A stretch of DNA of 14,824 nucleotides from an uncultured Oxalobacteraceae bacterium (GCA_946478765.1 CAMLDH010000068.1:1-14824), one strand, 5' to 3'; counted from the first letter of the stretch, positions 1 through 8,768 are shown. Numbers and translations: made by a program. The notes: generated by a model from the sequence alone, not told the origin.

Positions 1-3000
1 TGGCGCAACGCGCGGGCCGCCTGCCGGACGTCGTCCGGCGCGGCATCGCCGATGCGCTTGATCAGCTCGGGCAGCGGCATGGTGCTGATCAGATGTTCAT
101 AATGGAAGCGCCGGCCATCCGCCAGCGCCACCAGATGTTCGCGCGGCGACACGCTCACCACGTCGGCATTCAATTCGATCGTGCCCTTGATATGCGGCAG
201 GAAGCCGGACATCAGCGCCTGAAAGCCGCCGCGCACCGGATAGCCGAAGCGCGCATTCGGGCCCATCGGCTTGCCGGCCGGCTCCAGCGCGCCTTCGATG
301 ATTTCTTCCAGGTCCGGCAGCGGCACGCGCCCGCCAAGCCAGGATGTTTCCATCTCGGCCAGCGGCACGGTCCATAGTTTCCGGTTGTAGGGAATGGCAA
401 AGTGTTTGGCGATGCCCGTGCCCCACGTCTTGTAAATGAATTCTTCGAAATTCGCGGGCGGGCGCTGGTCGAGCGAAACGAACGGCGCCGACGACAGTCT
501 GGAGGGCGGAATGGCGACGCTGCCGTCGGCGCAGCAATCGGCATCCTGGGCCGCTGCGCTGGAATCCTCGTTCACGTCGCCCTGCACGGTCCGCACATTG
601 GCTGCATCGCATTTCACATCCGGCCTTTTCAGATTGCCATAGCGCGCCTCCACCGCACCGATAATGCACTCCTTGATGACGTCCGGCGGCAAGCCATGCA
701 GCGCCCCCTGAAAGGGATAGCGGGTATAGACCCGCTTGCTGTACACCCACGCTTCGCGATTTTGCCAATGCAGATTGTCGCCCAACAGCGTTTGATACAA
801 CTTCAGCACATACGGATCGTTGGAAAACATGATATGGCCCGCATGATCGAAGGTGAATCCCTGCTCTTCAATCGAGCGGCACCAGCCGCCGACACTCGCG
901 TTCTTGTCGACCACAAGCGTCTCTTCATCGAGATGATAGGCGGCACTGAGACCGGTCGGTCCGGCGCCGATAATCGCGCATTTCACATGACGCAGGGCGG
1001 CCGGCGTGCGCAACGGGTTGACGCTTGCGTTTAGGTCGGCGGATTCCGCCGCTTCACGATCCCCCTTGCGGTCCCTCTTGATCTCTTTCACCGGCGCCGC
1101 TTCCAGCAACGCGTGCATTTTCTGCGCAGTGGATTCCCATGAAGTCGATGCAACGATCCTGCGCATCGCGGCCGCTTTTTCCAACTGCGCGTCCGGCGGC
1201 GCCAGCAGCGCCTGCTCGCACGCCGCGATGAATGACGGGGCGTCGGCGGCAATGCGGACGACTTCGCCATACAAGTCCACCACGTCGGCAATCGGGGTAC
1301 TGACCACCGGCAGTTCCGCCGCCATGTATTCCAGCGTCTTGGTTGGACTGATGAAGCGGGTCGACTCGTTCAATGCGAACGGCAGCAGGCATACGTCCCA
1401 GCCGGCCAGGAAATGCGGCAGCGCCTGGTACGGCTGCTGTCCCAGATAGTGGATATTGGCGCGCCGCGGCAGTGACGCCGGGTCGACTTTCAGGATCGGC
1501 CCGACCAGCACGATCTGCCACTGCGCATGCGCGTCCGCCACCTGTGCCAGCAATGCGGTATCGAAGCGTTCATCGATCACGCCATAGTAGCCGAGCCGCG
1601 GACCGGGAATGTTGCGGTGCGCCGGATGCGAGTTGGAGCGGTCCAGCGCCTGCGTGAAATGCACCACGTCCACGCTGCTGGGAAAGCAATGCACATTCGG
1701 ATGCCGGTCGGACTTGGCGCGATACAGACTGGGACCGCCGGTAAACACAATGTCGGCCAGTTTCAATACCGCGTTTTCACGCTGCAGCAATTGTTTCGGC
1801 GCATTCTTGAATGCTGCCAGCTCATCCATGCAATCGTACACCACCAGACGCGGGTGCAATTCCTGCAGCAGCGGCAGCGCCATCGGCGTATAGAACCACG
1901 CGATATGGTTGGCATGATCGGCGATCAGCTGGCGCACCAATTTGCGCAACTGCGGCAACTGGTCGTCATGGAATCCGCTCATGCCGATCGGGGTATGCGG
2001 TTGGTACACGTGCACGTTGGGCGCCGGCGACGATATCTTGAAGAAGCTTTCGCCCTCGTGCCACACCGGTTCTTCAATGAAGATGACTTGATAGTAGTCG
2101 GCCAGATGCGACAACAGATGCTGTGGCCGCTGATAGACGAAGTCCCACCGGAGGTGCGAAAAAACAATAATTGCTGGCATGCGATCTCCTTGCCGCCGTA
2201 ATGGCGCATTGATTGGACAATGGTGTCCGGTGATGCGCTGCGCCTGGCGCAACGCATAGGCATAAGGCTCCGACAGGACGCGCTGAAATTTCTCCGCGCC
2301 CTCGGTCTCGACCTCCCATAAGCCGCTGCGATGCCAATGATCGGCATCATCCCAATCGGGCCGGTCTATGATCGGATAGAGACAAATTCCGTGCAGCGCG
2401 ACATGGTTGTTGCGGGCGCTCGCGGTGTCGCGCGCCACATCCTTGATCCATGCGCCGCGCCCGCTGCCGACGTGACTGGTCTCGGAAAGAAGAAGCGGCC
2501 GTTGGTAGCGTCGTTGAACCGCGTGCAACAGACGCTGCAAGGGCACGCGCCGCGCACTGGCCAGGTGCCACCACAATCGCTCGTCGGTATCGAATTCCCA
2601 TTGATTGCTGTGGTAATAGTTGACGCCGATCAGGTCGAGGTAACGCGGCGCACCGCCCAGCGCCGGTTCGGTCCGGCCGCACAACATGTCCCAGGCCTCG
2701 AATTGCGCGTGTGTGCAGCAGGCGGCAGCGTCGCGCAAATCGGGACGATGGGCGGGCGCCACGACATGAATGACCGGATCGCAATGCAGAATGCGCGCAC
2801 GCGGATCGGCCTCCCATATGGCATCGCAGCCCGCGATGGTCGCGCGCACCAGTTGCCGTTTCACTTCCCGCGCATCGGCATAGCCGCGCCGTTGTCCGTT
2901 GCCGAAAATATTTGCACAGAGACCCCACGTCAGAAAGGAAATCTCGTTCATCGGCGAATAAATCGTGACGCCCTCGGAAAGCGGGGCGAGATAGCGCGCC

Positions 3001-3368
3001 GCTGCACGGCAAAAACAGGCGAAGCGTTCCACAAATTCCGGCGCGTCGACGTGAACATCGCCAGGCCACCCGTAATGGCACAGCGTCCAGATAATCTGCA
3101 AGCCGAGCGTGCGCGCAGCCTCGATACGCGGCTCGATCGACGAAAAATCAAATCGCCCCTGCGTTTCCGTCAAACGCCAGCCAATGCTTTCGCGCACGGT
3201 CCGAATGCCGAATTGGTCGAGCAAACGGTAGTCATCGTAAGCGCGCTCTGCGTGCCGTGTGGAGTGATTCAGCGACAGCGGTTTGTCCGCCTGATTGATA
3301 TGGTCCGCGCCTTCATAGCCGGCCATCCAATAGGAGAGGAAGGGGTCAGCTGGTGCAGGCAAGATCAT
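1..3368 (-). CDS. Three-domain fusion: GH-A glycosidase, glycosyltransferase and UDP-galactopyranose-mutase-like FAD oxidoreductase (partial, 3' end outside window)
   Basis: The frame is open from ATG 3368 to the window edge (1122 codons). An in-frame TGA lies upstream of the start and there is only a weak GAAAGAA ribosome site. Residues 1-390 resemble clan GH-A beta-glycosidases: a TIM-barrel pattern with probable acid/base Glu142 (PMNE) and nucleophile Glu296 (LLSET). Residues 397-770 form a TuaH-like GT-B glycosyltransferase that starts MPAIIVFSHLRWDFVYQRPQ, with an ExxxE-type donor region around Glu668-Glu680 (STRFISPTKTLEYM). A charged linker leads to an FAD Rossmann motif GAGPTG (801-806). 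UDP-galactopyranose-mutase-like signatures follow: GGWCRS, DHAGH, YTRYPFQGALHGLP and IAKHFAIPYNRKLW. The C-terminus of this last domain lies outside the window. Family knowledge suggests envelope glycan assembly; donor and acceptor are unknown. The ATG at 2180 has its own Shine-Dalgarno, so a separate transferase-oxidoreductase protein may also be made. Domain assignment is fairly sure; the full fusion as the working product is less sure. Confidence 0.8.
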   Translation of the reverse strand, partial: MILPAPADPFLSYWMAGYEGADHINQADKPLSLNHSTRHAERAYDDYRLLDQFGIRTVRESIGWRLTETQGRFDFSSIEPRIEAARTLGLQIIWTLCHYGWPGDVHVDAPEFVERFACFCRAAARYLAPLSEGVTIYSPMNEISFLTWGLCANIFGNGQRRGYADAREVKRQLVRATIAGCDAIWEADPRARILHCDPVIHVVAPAHRPDLRDAAACCTHAQFEAWDMLCGRTEPALGGAPRYLDLIGVNYYHSNQWEFDTDERLWWHLASARRVPLQRLLHAVQRRYQRPLLLSETSHVGSGRGAWIKDVARDTASARNNHVALHGICLYPIIDRPDWDDADHWHRSGLWEVETEGAEKFQRVLSEPYAYALRQAQRITGHHCPINAPLRRQGDRMPAIIVFSHLRWDFVYQRPQHLLSHLADYYQVIFIEEPVWHEGESFFKISSPAPNVHVYQPHTPIGMSGFHDDQLPQLRKLVRQLIADHANHIAWFYTPMALPLLQELHPRLVVYDCMDELAAFKNAPKQLLQRENAVLKLADIVFTGGPSLYRAKSDRHPNVHCFPSSVDVVHFTQALDRSNSHPAHRNIPGPRLGYYGVIDERFDTALLAQVADAHAQWQIVLVGPILKVDPASLPRRANIHYLGQQPYQALPHFLAGWDVCLLPFALNESTRFISPTKTLEYMAAELPVVSTPIADVVDLYGEVVRIAADAPSFIAACEQALLAPPDAQLEKAAAMRRIVASTSWESTAQKMHALLEAAPVKEIKRDRKGDREAAESADLNASVNPLRTPAALRHVKCAIIGAGPTGLSAAYHLDEETLVVDKNASVGGWCRSIEEQGFTFDHAGHIMFSNDPYVLKLYQTLLGDNLHWQNREAWVYSKRVYTRYPFQGALHGLPPDVIKECIIGAVEARYGNLKRPDVKCDAANVRTVQGDVNEDSSAAAQDADCCADGSVAIPPSRLSSAPFVSLDQRPPANFEEFIYKTWGTGIAKHFAIPYNRKLWTVPLAEMETSWLGGRVPLPDLEEIIEGALEPAGKPMGPNARFGYPVRGGFQALMSGFLPHIKGTIELNADVVSVSPREHLVALADGRRFHYEHLISTMPLPELIKRIGDAAPDDVRQAARALR
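2180..2191 (-). promoter_or_regulatory. Internal Shine-Dalgarno and ATG at the hydrolase/transferase junction
   Basis: On the minus strand AAGGAG (2191-2186) precedes ATG (2180-2178) by 5 bases. It is in frame with both the upstream hydrolase and the downstream transferase. The protein from this ATG begins exactly where this glycosyltransferase family normally begins. It is a better ribosome site than the one at 3368. Internal initiation is therefore likely, whether or not read-through fusion protein is also made. Confidence 0.6.
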
Positions 3369-3386
3369 TTCTTTCGTGTCAGTAAA

Positions 3387-3404
3387 TGATTGATCTGATT
3401 GATC
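3387..3404. repeat. Perfect 9-bp tandem repeat
   Basis: TGATTGATC occurs twice head to tail, 19 bases upstream of the fusion gene start. It could be an operator half-site pair or chance; no known regulator motif was recognised. Confidence 0.4.
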
Positions 3405-3991
3405 TCATGGACGCGAGCCTGCCACATCACTATTGCATCTGATAACCGGTTCGCGCCGATTTTCACGGAAAGCAGATGGATTGCGCCAAGCAGTGTGAAT
3501 GCATCTCACGCTTGTGCTCGATACTGGCCCTCCTTTGATCGACATACGATCATGCTTCTTCCTCGATCAGCACGCACTCTTTAGGCAAGAGACATGCCCA
3601 TCGGGCGGCAATCCACTTGGCGGCATGGATACGCATCCGTCGCGATTTTCCTGACGTAAGATTTACAGCGTGGGGTAAAAGCTACATAAGAAAATCCGCT
3701 GCATGCAGTGCCGGCGCACGGCAAACAGGCAAGGTCGCGATACTCGGTACGCTTTCTGCTTATGAAACTGAACCTTACTGGTCGCCATCGTTACCAGAAC
3801 AGGTATGGCAGAGCCATTAAATCTGACAACGTTGCATGGCGCATTGTTTCCGCGCGCATGCGCAGATTAACTGCTCGTTGATATCGCTTAAGACCGGACG
3901 GCCGTTTTCAGATCAACTAAGGGTTGGCATGCATATGTATCCGTTATGCATCCATGTATGCCCAACCGTTGAGACCACGAACAGAAAGAAC
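3405..3991. other. Intergenic region between two divergent transcription units
   Basis: These 587 bases separate the minus-strand fusion gene from plus-strand galU. Short open frames exist (for example 3617-3820 on the plus strand), but none has a recognisable protein pattern or a good ribosome site. It should hold promoters for both directions. I found no convincing -35/-10 pair and no -24/-12 motif. The only distinct structure is the inverted repeat at 3922-3967. Confidence 0.6.
3922..3967 (+). promoter_or_regulatory. Imperfect inverted repeat in the probable galU leader
   Basis: GGTTGGCATGCAT (3922-3934) is complementary to ATGTATGCCCAACC (3954-3967), with one bulged base and one mismatch. 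The 19-base loop itself contains ATG/CAT-rich repeats. The structure ends 24 bases before the galU ATG, so in RNA it would fold close to the ribosome site. A regulator binding site is the alternative. No T-tract follows, so it is not an intrinsic terminator. Confidence 0.35.
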
Positions 3992-4894
3992 ATGACCATG
4001 ACGCAGATACGTAAAGCAGTTTTCCCGGTAGCCGGTCTCGGCACACGCTTCCTGCCCGCAACTAAAGCCTCGCCCAAAGAAATGCTGCCGGTGGTGGATA
4101 AGCCCTTGATCCAGTACGCGGTCGAAGAAGCGGCGGCGGCCGGCATTACCGAAATGATTTTTGTCACCGGCCGCGGCAAGCAGGCAATCGAAGACCACTT
4201 CGACAAAGCGTATGAACTGGAAGCCGAACTGGCAGCGCATGGCAAGGTCAAGCTGCTGACCGAAATCCGCGGTTTGCTCCCGAAAAACCTGCATTATTCG
4301 TATGTGCGCCAAAGCGAAGCGCTCGGTCTCGGCCACGCGGTGTTATGCGCCAAGCCCTTGGTAGGCGACGAGCCGTTCGCGGTGTTGCTGGCGGATGATT
4401 TGATCGATGCCGACATCCCGGTCATGCAGCAGATGATGGCACTCTTTGCACAGCATGGCCGCTCTGTCATCGGCGTGCAGAATGTTCCGCTGGAGCAGGC
4501 CGACCAGTACGGCATCATCCGTCCTCAACCGCTCGGCGTGCATATTCACCGGATAGAAAACATCGTGGAAAAGCCGGCGCCGCGGAATGCGCCATCGACC
4601 CTTGGGGTGGTGGGACGCTACCTGTTCACGCCCGATATTTTCGATTTCCTGGAAACGACACATGCGGGCGCCGGCGGCGAAATCCAGTTGACCGATGCCA
4701 TTGCGGCCATGCTGAAGACGACGCCTGTGCTGGCGTATGAATTCAAGGGCACACGCTACGATTGCGGCTCGAAACTGGGCTATCTCAAAGCGGCAGTGTC
4801 CTATGCATTGAAACATCCCGCAATCGCTGAAGAATTTGCCGACTTCATCGGCAAGCTGCAGGGAATGGCTGTGACGCAGCGGATACGTTCTTGA
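3992..4894 (+). CDS. galU: UTP--glucose-1-phosphate uridylyltransferase (UDP-glucose pyrophosphorylase)
   Basis: This enzyme makes UDP-glucose from UTP and glucose-1-phosphate in the cytoplasm, the entry point to galactose use and to exopolysaccharide or LPS sugar donors. The 300-residue protein has the usual GalU length. It carries the nucleotide-binding start [18 protein letters not shown], the motif [20 protein letters not shown], then [31 protein letters not shown] and [13 protein letters not shown]. The frame is open upstream to 3836, but residues before [12 protein letters not shown] do not look like GalU, so ATG 3992 is chosen (3998 also possible). The ribosome site is weak (AGAAAGAA). 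A histidine kinase gene follows after 9 bases and probably shares the transcript. UDP-glucose fits the glycan-related fusion gene encoded divergently. Confidence 0.95.
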   Translation: MTMTQIRKAVFPVAGLGTRFLPATKASPKEMLPVVDKPLIQYAVEEAAAAGITEMIFVTGRGKQAIEDHFDKAYELEAELAAHGKVKLLTEIRGLLPKNLHYSYVRQSEALGLGHAVLCAKPLVGDEPFAVLLADDLIDADIPVMQQMMALFAQHGRSVIGVQNVPLEQADQYGIIRPQPLGVHIHRIENIVEKPAPRNAPSTLGVVGRYLFTPDIFDFLETTHAGAGGEIQLTDAIAAMLKTTPVLAYEFKGTRYDCGSKLGYLKAAVSYALKHPAIAEEFADFIGKLQGMAVTQRIRS

Positions 4895-4903
4895 TGCCAG
4901 ATC

Positions 4904-6913
4904 ATGCCGGTGACTGACAGCAAGAATGGAAAGAAAACGTTTCGAGGACAGGAAAGAAGGATGCGCCTCGGCACCGATACCGTACCCATTCTGATCGCAC
5001 AATGCGACAAGGATTATCGCTTGCGCTTCGTCAACAAGGCCTATGTCGAGCGTTTCGGATTTGCACCGGAGGATGCGATAGGTCAACGCATTCCGGATTT
5101 GATAGGAGAAGAAACGTTTGCATTGTTCCGTCAATACATCGACGCCGCGCTCGCCGGCAAGGCGCAGGAGCACGAAGTCAAATTGCCCACGCGCGACATC
5201 GGCGAGCGCTATATCCACATGATGTATGTACCCGAATGCGATGAAAGCGGACAGGTACGCGGCCTGGTCGCGGCCTTCAGCGACACGACCCGGTTGCGCC
5301 GCACGGAAGACCAGCTGTATCGGCGTGAACTGGAATTCAAGACACTGGTTGAAAATTCGCCCGATGTCATTTCCCGCATCGACCGCAACATGCGTCATCT
5401 CTATGTCAATCCAGCCATCGAAGCGGCATTCGGATTGAAAGCCGCTGCTTACCTGGGCAAGACCAAGGCGGAACTGGGTTTGCCGGCGGAGATGGTGCAG
5501 ACGTGGGATGCCGCGGCACACGCCGCTTTCGAGGCCGGCGGCGAACAGCAATTCGAGCACGATCTCGCACTGGGCGGCAAAATGCGGCATTTTTCGACCC
5601 GCGTGATCCCGGAACCGGACCGAGACGGCAACATCGATTCTCTCTTGTGCATTACCTACGATGTGACCGAACGCGCCCTGATGGAAAAGGAACGCGACGA
5701 CCTGTTGACGCGCGAGCGCACTGCGCGCATCCAGGCAGAAATGGCGGCGCGTGCGCGCGACGAATTCCTTGCGATCGTGTCGCATGAGTTGCGCGCGCCG
5801 CTCAACGGCATCCAGAGCTGGGCGCATGTGCTGGAAAATTACGTGCAGGACGCCACTGCCGCGCCGCTGGCGCAAAGAGCGCTCAACGGCATCAAGACCG
5901 GCGTGGCGCAACAAGTCCGCCTGATCGAGGATTTGCTCGACGTGACCCGCATGATGAGCGGGAAACTGCGGCTGGTGAAGCAACCGCTTGCGCTATTGCC
6001 GGTGGTTCAGGCCGCGGTGGAAAGCGTACGCGCGGCGGCAGCGGCAAAGCGCATCAGCATTACCGGCACCTACAAGATCACGAATGAACAGATCGAAGGC
6101 GACCCCGACCGCGTCCAGCAAATCGTCTGGAACCTGCTGTCGAACGCGGTCAAGTTCACGCCGGAAGACGGCAACATATGGCTGACCGCCGCACGCGTCG
6201 ATGCCGGTGTGTGCATCACGATACGGGACGACGGCATCGGCATTTCAGCAGATTTTTTGCCGCACCTTTTCGATCGCTTCAGCCAGCAGGATACGTCCAG
6301 CACGCGCGGCCATAGCGGCCTGGGCCTGGGCCTGTTCCTGGTACGGTACCTGATCGATCTGCATGGCGGATCGGTCCATGTCGAGAGTCCCGGCAGCGGC
6401 AAAGGCACGACATTTTCAGTCTATCTGCCGGTGCGTACGCAACAGGATAAATATACACCGGCCACGCGGCCGGACGATGGCGGCGATATCCATCTCGCGC
6501 TGCCTTCGCTGAAGGGCCTGCGCATTCTGCTCATCGATGATCAGGAAGAAGCGCGTGATTCGCTCACTGTGGTGCTCACCACGTCGGGCGCCAGTGTGTT
6601 CGCGGCCGCATCGGCCAAGGAAGCGCTGGCATGGTTGCCGACCTTGACGGTGGGCGAAATGCCGGATGTGCTGATCTGCGACATCGCGATGCCGGGCGAA
6701 GACGGCTATGCGGTCTTGAGAAAGATTCGCGCATGGAAAACGGAAAGCGATTTCGCCCCTTTGCATCGTTTGCCTGCACTGGCATTGACCGCGTTTTCAC
6801 AGCGCGAAGACCGGATACGCGCATTGACTGCCGGCTTTCAGATGCATGTGACCAAGCCGGTCGCGCCTGAGGAGCTGATTGTCGTGATTGCGACGATGGT
6901 GTCGCGCGGGTGA
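4904..6913 (+). CDS. PAS-PAS hybrid sensor histidine kinase with C-terminal receiver domain
   Basis: This 669-residue protein has no membrane segment, so it is probably a cytoplasmic sensor. In order: PAS 1 (about 27-135), PAS 2 (about 148-262, starting FKTLVENSPDVISRIDRN), a helical linker, HisKA with phospho-acceptor His294 (FLAIVSHELRAPLNG), and HATPase_c with N-box Asn414 (WNLLSNAVKF), G1 DDGIG (442-446) and G2 GLGLGL (about 472-477). A receiver domain follows (about 537-665): LLIDDQ, acceptor Asp593 in CDIAMPG, and Lys of TKP. No Hpt domain is present. ATG 4961 (MRLGTDTVP) is an equally good start: AGGAAAG lies just before it and PAS 1 begins there, while 4904 has no clear ribosome site. 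It follows galU by 9 bases and faces a sigma54 response regulator gene, its most likely partner (inference). Confidence 0.93.
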   Translation: MPVTDSKNGKKTFRGQERRMRLGTDTVPILIAQCDKDYRLRFVNKAYVERFGFAPEDAIGQRIPDLIGEETFALFRQYIDAALAGKAQEHEVKLPTRDIGERYIHMMYVPECDESGQVRGLVAAFSDTTRLRRTEDQLYRRELEFKTLVENSPDVISRIDRNMRHLYVNPAIEAAFGLKAAAYLGKTKAELGLPAEMVQTWDAAAHAAFEAGGEQQFEHDLALGGKMRHFSTRVIPEPDRDGNIDSLLCITYDVTERALMEKERDDLLTRERTARIQAEMAARARDEFLAIVSHELRAPLNGIQSWAHVLENYVQDATAAPLAQRALNGIKTGVAQQVRLIEDLLDVTRMMSGKLRLVKQPLALLPVVQAAVESVRAAAAAKRISITGTYKITNEQIEGDPDRVQQIVWNLLSNAVKFTPEDGNIWLTAARVDAGVCITIRDDGIGISADFLPHLFDRFSQQDTSSTRGHSGLGLGLFLVRYLIDLHGGSVHVESPGSGKGTTFSVYLPVRTQQDKYTPATRPDDGGDIHLALPSLKGLRILLIDDQEEARDSLTVVLTTSGASVFAAASAKEALAWLPTLTVGEMPDVLICDIAMPGEDGYAVLRKIRAWKTESDFAPLHRLPALALTAFSQREDRIRALTAGFQMHVTKPVAPEELIVVIATMVSRG

Positions 6914-6924
6914 AGGTATGAAAG

Positions 6925-6952
6925 CAAGCGCGCCCACCTCCTTTCCCGCTTG
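6925..6952. terminator. Weak hairpin between convergent kinase and regulator genes
   Basis: CAAGCG (6925-6930) and CGCTTG (6947-6952) can pair around a 16-base loop. Read on the minus strand it is followed by CTTTC, and there is no T-tract on the plus strand. It sits where a bidirectional terminator would be expected, but the stem is short. Confidence 0.25.
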
Positions 6953-6987
6953 ATCGCAACACCAATCATTTTGCATCACTGCTTAAA

Positions 6988-8391
6988 TCACATGCCGCCG
7001 GCGCCCAACGCATCGCTACTCCGCTGAAATGCGTCATCCCTTTCCTCGTCCTTCGCTTCCGCGCCATATTCTTCGAGACGATTGTAGAGCGTCTTCAAAC
7101 TGATGCCGAGGATATCGGCTGCCCGCCTCTTGACGCCGCCGCATAACTCCAGCGTGGCAAATATCAGCTTGCGATCGACCTCGGCCAGCGAGGTGCCGAC
7201 CGGGATCGCAAGCGTCAGACCGACCGGAGAATGGCTGGTCACCGCAGGCGCGAGCGCCGCCGCATCGATCGTCTGGTCGGACAGGATGAACGCGCGCTGC
7301 ACGTAATTGCGCAATTCGCGGACATTGCCGGGCCAATGATAATTGGCCAGACAAGCCAGGCCATCCGGCGACAGCAGCTTGCCGGTGCCGTGCGCGGCGT
7401 TGAGCTCGTCCAGAAAATGCTGCGCCAGCAGTTCGACATCGGTGCCGCGATCGCGCAGCGGCGGAATGAGTAGCGGAAAGACATTCAGACGATGATACAG
7501 ATCAAGCCGCAATTTTCCTTCCGCGATTGCATCCTCCGGATCGCGATTGCTGGCAGCGATTACGCGCACATCGGTTTCCAGCTCCTGATTCGACCCGATC
7601 CGCATGAAGGTGCCGGATTCCAGCACGCGCAACAGCTTGACCTGCAACTCGATCGGCATCTCGGTGATTTCATCGAGAAACAGCGTGCCGCCATTGGCGC
7701 GTTCGAAATAACCTTTATGCTGACGGTCCGCGCCGGTGAAGCTGCCTTTCTCGTGTCCGAAAATTTCGCTCTCGATCAATTGCGGCGATATGGCGCCGCA
7801 ATTAACCGGCAGGAATGGCTGCTTTTGCCGCAGGCTCAGATCGTGGATGGTTTGTGCCGCCAACTCTTTGCCGGTGCCGCTCTCGCCAAGCAGCAAGACC
7901 GTGGCCTCGGTCGGCGCCACTCGGCCGATGTGGTTGTACAATTTTTGCATGACCGGCGCCGCGCCCAGCATCTGCCCAAAGTGCCCAAGACGGCACAGCT
8001 CACCGCGCAGTGCACCGATTTCCGCCTTCAGATCGACGGCGCGCGGCACGCGTGACAGCAAGGCCTTCAGGCGGCGAAAATTGATCGGCTTGGTCAGGTA
8101 ATCGGCTGCGCCAAGACGCAAGGCGTCGATCGCCGTTTCGAGACTGGCATGGCCGGTGATGAGGATAATTTCGGTCGTGGCGCGCGCTTCGATATCCTTG
8201 AAAATATCCATCCCGTTGCCGTCCGGCAATTTGATATCAACCAGCACCACGTCCGGCCGGCGCTGCAGGATCTGAAGCTGCGCGTCATGAATACTGCCGG
8301 CTATGGCGGTGGTAAATCCTTCCGCCGCCGTAATTTCCACCAGCGCTTCCCGGGTATTCACATCGTCATCGACGATCAGTACATGTGGCAT
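6988..8391 (-). CDS. NtrC/AtoC-family sigma54-dependent response regulator
   Basis: A phosphorylation-controlled activator of RNA polymerase-sigma54. The 467-residue protein has a receiver domain (acidic pocket DDD 8-10, phospho-acceptor Asp52 in LVDIKLPDG, Thr79, Lys101). A sigma54 AAA+ domain follows: Walker A GESGTGKE 169-176, sigma54-contact loop GSFTGA 216-221, Walker B TLFLDE 236-241, and WPGNVREL later. The C-terminal Fis-type helix-turn-helix reads [19 protein letters not shown]. The contact loop is a Ser variant of GAFTGA. The frame extends to a TTG at 8415, but ATG 8391 starts the receiver domain normally ([10 protein letters not shown]) and has AGAGG about 10 bases upstream. About 30 residues beyond the HTH are charged and probably unstructured. 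It is convergent with the hybrid kinase, its probable partner. Its AAA+ domain closely resembles that of the activator at 10933-11883. Confidence 0.94.
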   Translation of the reverse strand: MPHVLIVDDDVNTREALVEITAAEGFTTAIAGSIHDAQLQILQRRPDVVLVDIKLPDGNGMDIFKDIEARATTEIILITGHASLETAIDALRLGAADYLTKPINFRRLKALLSRVPRAVDLKAEIGALRGELCRLGHFGQMLGAAPVMQKLYNHIGRVAPTEATVLLLGESGTGKELAAQTIHDLSLRQKQPFLPVNCGAISPQLIESEIFGHEKGSFTGADRQHKGYFERANGGTLFLDEITEMPIELQVKLLRVLESGTFMRIGSNQELETDVRVIAASNRDPEDAIAEGKLRLDLYHRLNVFPLLIPPLRDRGTDVELLAQHFLDELNAAHGTGKLLSPDGLACLANYHWPGNVRELRNYVQRAFILSDQTIDAAALAPAVTSHSPVGLTLAIPVGTSLAEVDRKLIFATLELCGGVKRRAADILGISLKTLYNRLEEYGAEAKDEERDDAFQRSSDALGAGGM

Positions 8392-8497
8392 AAGAGACGA
8401 TACCTCTGCTGACAAATAAAGAAAAACCAGCCCGACACAATACCGGCCCCGTGTCTGTCACAAGGAGCCATCGCTTTTATCGGCCCGGCCTACACCG

Positions 8498-8677
8498 CTA
8501 GAAGTTTGCCTCACTTAAATTTGCGGATTATGCCGAGTTGATCGGAGGCGAGTGCAAGGCGCAAAGCACAGTCAGGGCGGCCGGCGAACCGGGGTTCTCC
8601 TGACGCGCATTTGCAACGCCGCAATCGCCTTCGAGCAACCGGCAGAACCCGCAAATTTAAGTGCGGCGGACTACTAG
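8498..8677. repeat. 180-bp self-complementary element, MITE-like
   Basis: The 29-base ends (8498-8526 and 8649-8677) are inverted copies with 4 mismatches, sharing a perfect 15-base core CACTTAAATTTGCGG. The complementarity continues inward, with few gaps, almost to the centre (GTCAGG near 8572 against CCTGAC near 8607), so the whole unit can form one long imperfect hairpin. It encodes no plausible protein. CTAG stands at both outer ends. This could be a 4-base target duplication of the YTAR type made by IS5-group elements, or part of the repeat itself. It is either a non-autonomous transposon derivative or a large palindromic repeat. The copy number in the genome is unknown. Confidence 0.65.
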
Positions 8678-8688
8678 AGTGTGATGCA

Positions 8689-8737
8689 GTCTTTTGACAA
8701 TACGACACGCAGGCATGAAGAGCTGCTATCAAAAGAC
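8689..8737. repeat. 9-bp inverted repeat
   Basis: GTCTTTTGA (8689-8697) and TCAAAAGAC (8729-8737) are perfect inverted copies separated by 31 bases. They lie just outside the 180-bp element and upstream of the candidate small-RNA promoter. A regulator-binding pair is possible; chance cannot be excluded. Confidence 0.3.
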
Positions 8738-8739
8738 AT

Positions 8740-8768
8740 TTGAACATCTGCTTAGACATCATTACTAT
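8740..8768 (+). promoter_or_regulatory. Possible sigma70 promoter for a small RNA
   Basis: TTGAAC (8740-8745) and TACTAT (8763-8768) match the -35 and -10 consensus at 4 of 6 positions each, with the ideal 17-base spacing. Transcription would start near 8775. The only support is that a plus-strand terminator lies about 160 bases downstream with no plus-strand gene to serve. Confidence 0.25.

Noticed and set aside
2331..3389. Long plus-strand open frame (352 codons) opposite the hydrolase domain
   Set aside because: The translation shows no recognisable family and is rich in Arg/Ala as expected of an antisense shadow; the minus strand encodes clear hydrolase motifs.
3617..3820. 67-codon plus-strand frame in the galU upstream gap
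   Set aside because: No ribosome site and no recognisable family.
4343..5983. Minus-strand open frame of 546 codons opposite galU and the kinase
   Set aside because: Both plus-strand genes have unambiguous motifs across this span; the antisense frame has no protein-like pattern.
8498..8677. CRISPR array or direct-repeat array
   Set aside because: The repeat is inverted, not direct, and no regularly spaced direct repeats with unique spacers were found anywhere in the window.
8511..8762. 83-codon minus-strand frame across the 180-bp element
   Set aside because: It crosses the inverted repeat and has no protein pattern.
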